Program-made: the position numbers and the translations under genes | The notes under the pieces: model-generated | What the model was told of the DNA's origin: nothing | The model's database searches: none | The model's input: the letters and a program-made list of their open reading frames with translations, nothing else | Source of the DNA: Vulcanimicrobiota bacterium | GTDB taxonomy: Bacteria; Vulcanimicrobiota; Vulcanimicrobiia; Vulcanimicrobiales; Vulcanimicrobiaceae | Assembly: GCA_030040695.1 (NCBI GenBank) | Contig: JASHTE010000102.1 | Coordinates: forward strand, 1-7,281 | Direction: 5' to 3' | Length of the DNA: 7,281 nt | Part shown: positions 6,531 to 7,281 of the stretch, in pieces | Layout of the letters: the number at the start of each line of letters is the position of its first letter | Numbering within the stretch: position 1 is the first letter of the stretch

Positions 6531-7281
6531 ATGCCCCGGTTCGAACTGATCGTGCCCTACGAGCTCGCAGGCGATCAGCCAAAGGCGACCCACGCTCTCG
6601 CTGAAGGCCTTCTGCGTGGTGACCGCGCCCAGACGCTGCTCGGCGTCACAGGCAGCGGTAAGACCCTTGCGATGGCCCGCGTCGTCGAGCTCGTGCAGAA
6701 ACCAACACTCGTGCTCTGCCACAACAAGACGCTCGCGGCGCAGCTCTGTGCCGAGTTTCGCGAGTTCTTTCCGAAGAACTCCGTCGAGTACTTCGTCTCC
6801 TACTTCGACTACTATCAACCGGAGGCGTACGTGCCCTCGACCGACACGTATATCGAGAAGGATAGCTCGATCAACGACGAGATCGAGCGGCTGCGTCACT
6901 CCGCGACACAGGCGATTCTCACGCGGCCGGACACGCTCGTCGTCGCCTCGGTGTCGTGCATTTACGGCTTGGGCTCACCCTCCGACTACGTCGAGATGTC
7001 GGCGAAGGTGCGCGTCGGCGACGAGCTCGACCGGGATGAGCTGCTGCGCAAGCTCGTGGACATGCAATACCGGCGCAACGACATCAACCTCGTGCGGGGC
7101 AAGTTCCGCCTGCGTGGCGATACGCTGACGATCCATCCGGCTTACGACGACGTGGCGCTGCGCATCGACTTCTGGGGTGACACGGTCGAGGGTATCACGG
7201 AGCTGGATCCGTTGACCGGGGAGGTGCTGGGCGAGAAGGAGCGGGCCGACATCTATCCGGCGAAACACTTCGTCACCTCAG
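6531..7281 (+). CDS. uvrB: UvrB, excinuclease ABC subunit B, N-terminal part (3' end outside window)
   Basis: DNA damage-recognition subunit of nucleotide excision repair; it receives damaged DNA from UvrA and recruits UvrC. The first 250 codons are present (whole protein usually about 660-700 residues), and the frame is open to the window edge. Seen: [10 protein letters not shown] at 10-19 (Q-motif region), Walker A G-V-T-G-S-G-K-T at 38-45, H-N-K-T-L-A-A-Q-L at 64-72, and the beta-hairpin region with [13 protein letters not shown] at 90-102 and I-E-K-D-S-S-I-N at 108-115. Also S-C-I-Y-G-L-G at 142-148, and domain 2 (UvrA contact) with R-G-K-F-R-L-R-G-D at 189-197 and D-P-L-T-G-E at 226-231. 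Walker B and later helicase motifs lie beyond the edge. ATG 6531 gives the normal family N-terminus; it sits in the palindrome GCATGC and has no obvious Shine-Dalgarno. Confidence 0.97.
   Translation, partial: MPRFELIVPYELAGDQPKATHALAEGLLRGDRAQTLLGVTGSGKTLAMARVVELVQKPTLVLCHNKTLAAQLCAEFREFFPKNSVEYFVSYFDYYQPEAYVPSTDTYIEKDSSINDEIERLRHSATQAILTRPDTLVVASVSCIYGLGSPSDYVEMSAKVRVGDELDRDELLRKLVDMQYRRNDINLVRGKFRLRGDTLTIHPAYDDVALRIDFWGDTVEGITELDPLTGEVLGEKERADIYPAKHFVTS

Noticed and set aside
5342..6604. 420-codon open frame on + strand covering prs
   Set aside because: It is antisense to a clearly recognised prs. The translation is Arg/Asp/His-rich and low in complexity, with no family resemblance, as expected from the reverse strand of a GC-rich gene.
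1..7281. tRNA/rRNA genes, insertion sequences, CRISPR, riboswitch
   Set aside because: The window is almost fully covered by recognised coding genes. No regular repeat-spacer arrays, transposase motifs, terminal inverted repeats or conserved leader structures were seen, and no gene-free stretch exceeds 80 nt.

Overview
This is a GC-rich, gene-dense bacterial chromosomal window made almost entirely of housekeeping genes. Between them sit two less ordinary genes that look accessory. I see no RNA gene, mobile element, CRISPR array or prophage. Four of the six starts that lie inside the window and that I favour are not ATG: glmU, prs and the bL25 gene use TTG, and the GGDEF gene uses GTG. The taxon cannot be fixed by eye. 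The composition, the start usage and the mixed gene order (prs-ctc-pth as in Firmicutes and Actinobacteria) suggest a high-GC lineage, possibly an under-sampled phylum; that is inference only.

Left half, + strand (1-4178): the 3' part of gltX (glutamyl-tRNA synthetase), glmU (UDP-GlcNAc synthesis, overlapping the gltX stop by 4 nt and preceded by a good Shine-Dalgarno), a GAF-like/GGDEF diguanylate cyclase, and a 399-residue membrane protein. Gaps are 32 nt and 9 nt, so all four could be one transcript. The membrane protein follows the M48A (Ste24/CAAX prenyl protease) layout, but all three zinc ligands are replaced: HExxH reads D-E-I-A-R and the ExxAD motif reads Q-L-R-A-D. It is therefore a predicted pseudoprotease.

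Right half, - strand (4156-6457): prs, then the bL25 (CTC-type) ribosomal protein gene, then pth. This is the classic prs-ctc-pth block, supplying PRPP, a 5S-rRNA-binding ribosomal protein and peptidyl-tRNA recycling. It converges on the left-hand operon, and the last 23 bp of pth and of the pseudoprotease gene overlap tail to tail. In Firmicutes glmU directly precedes prs-ctc-pth. Here the block is on the other strand, and the cyclase plus pseudoprotease genes lie between it and glmU.

Right edge, + strand (6531-end): the first 250 codons of uvrB (nucleotide excision repair), divergent from prs across a 73-nt intergenic region that carries a 9-bp direct repeat.

The item most worth follow-up is the cyclase/pseudoprotease pair: an intact signalling enzyme next to an intact reading frame for a catalytically dead Ste24-like membrane protein.
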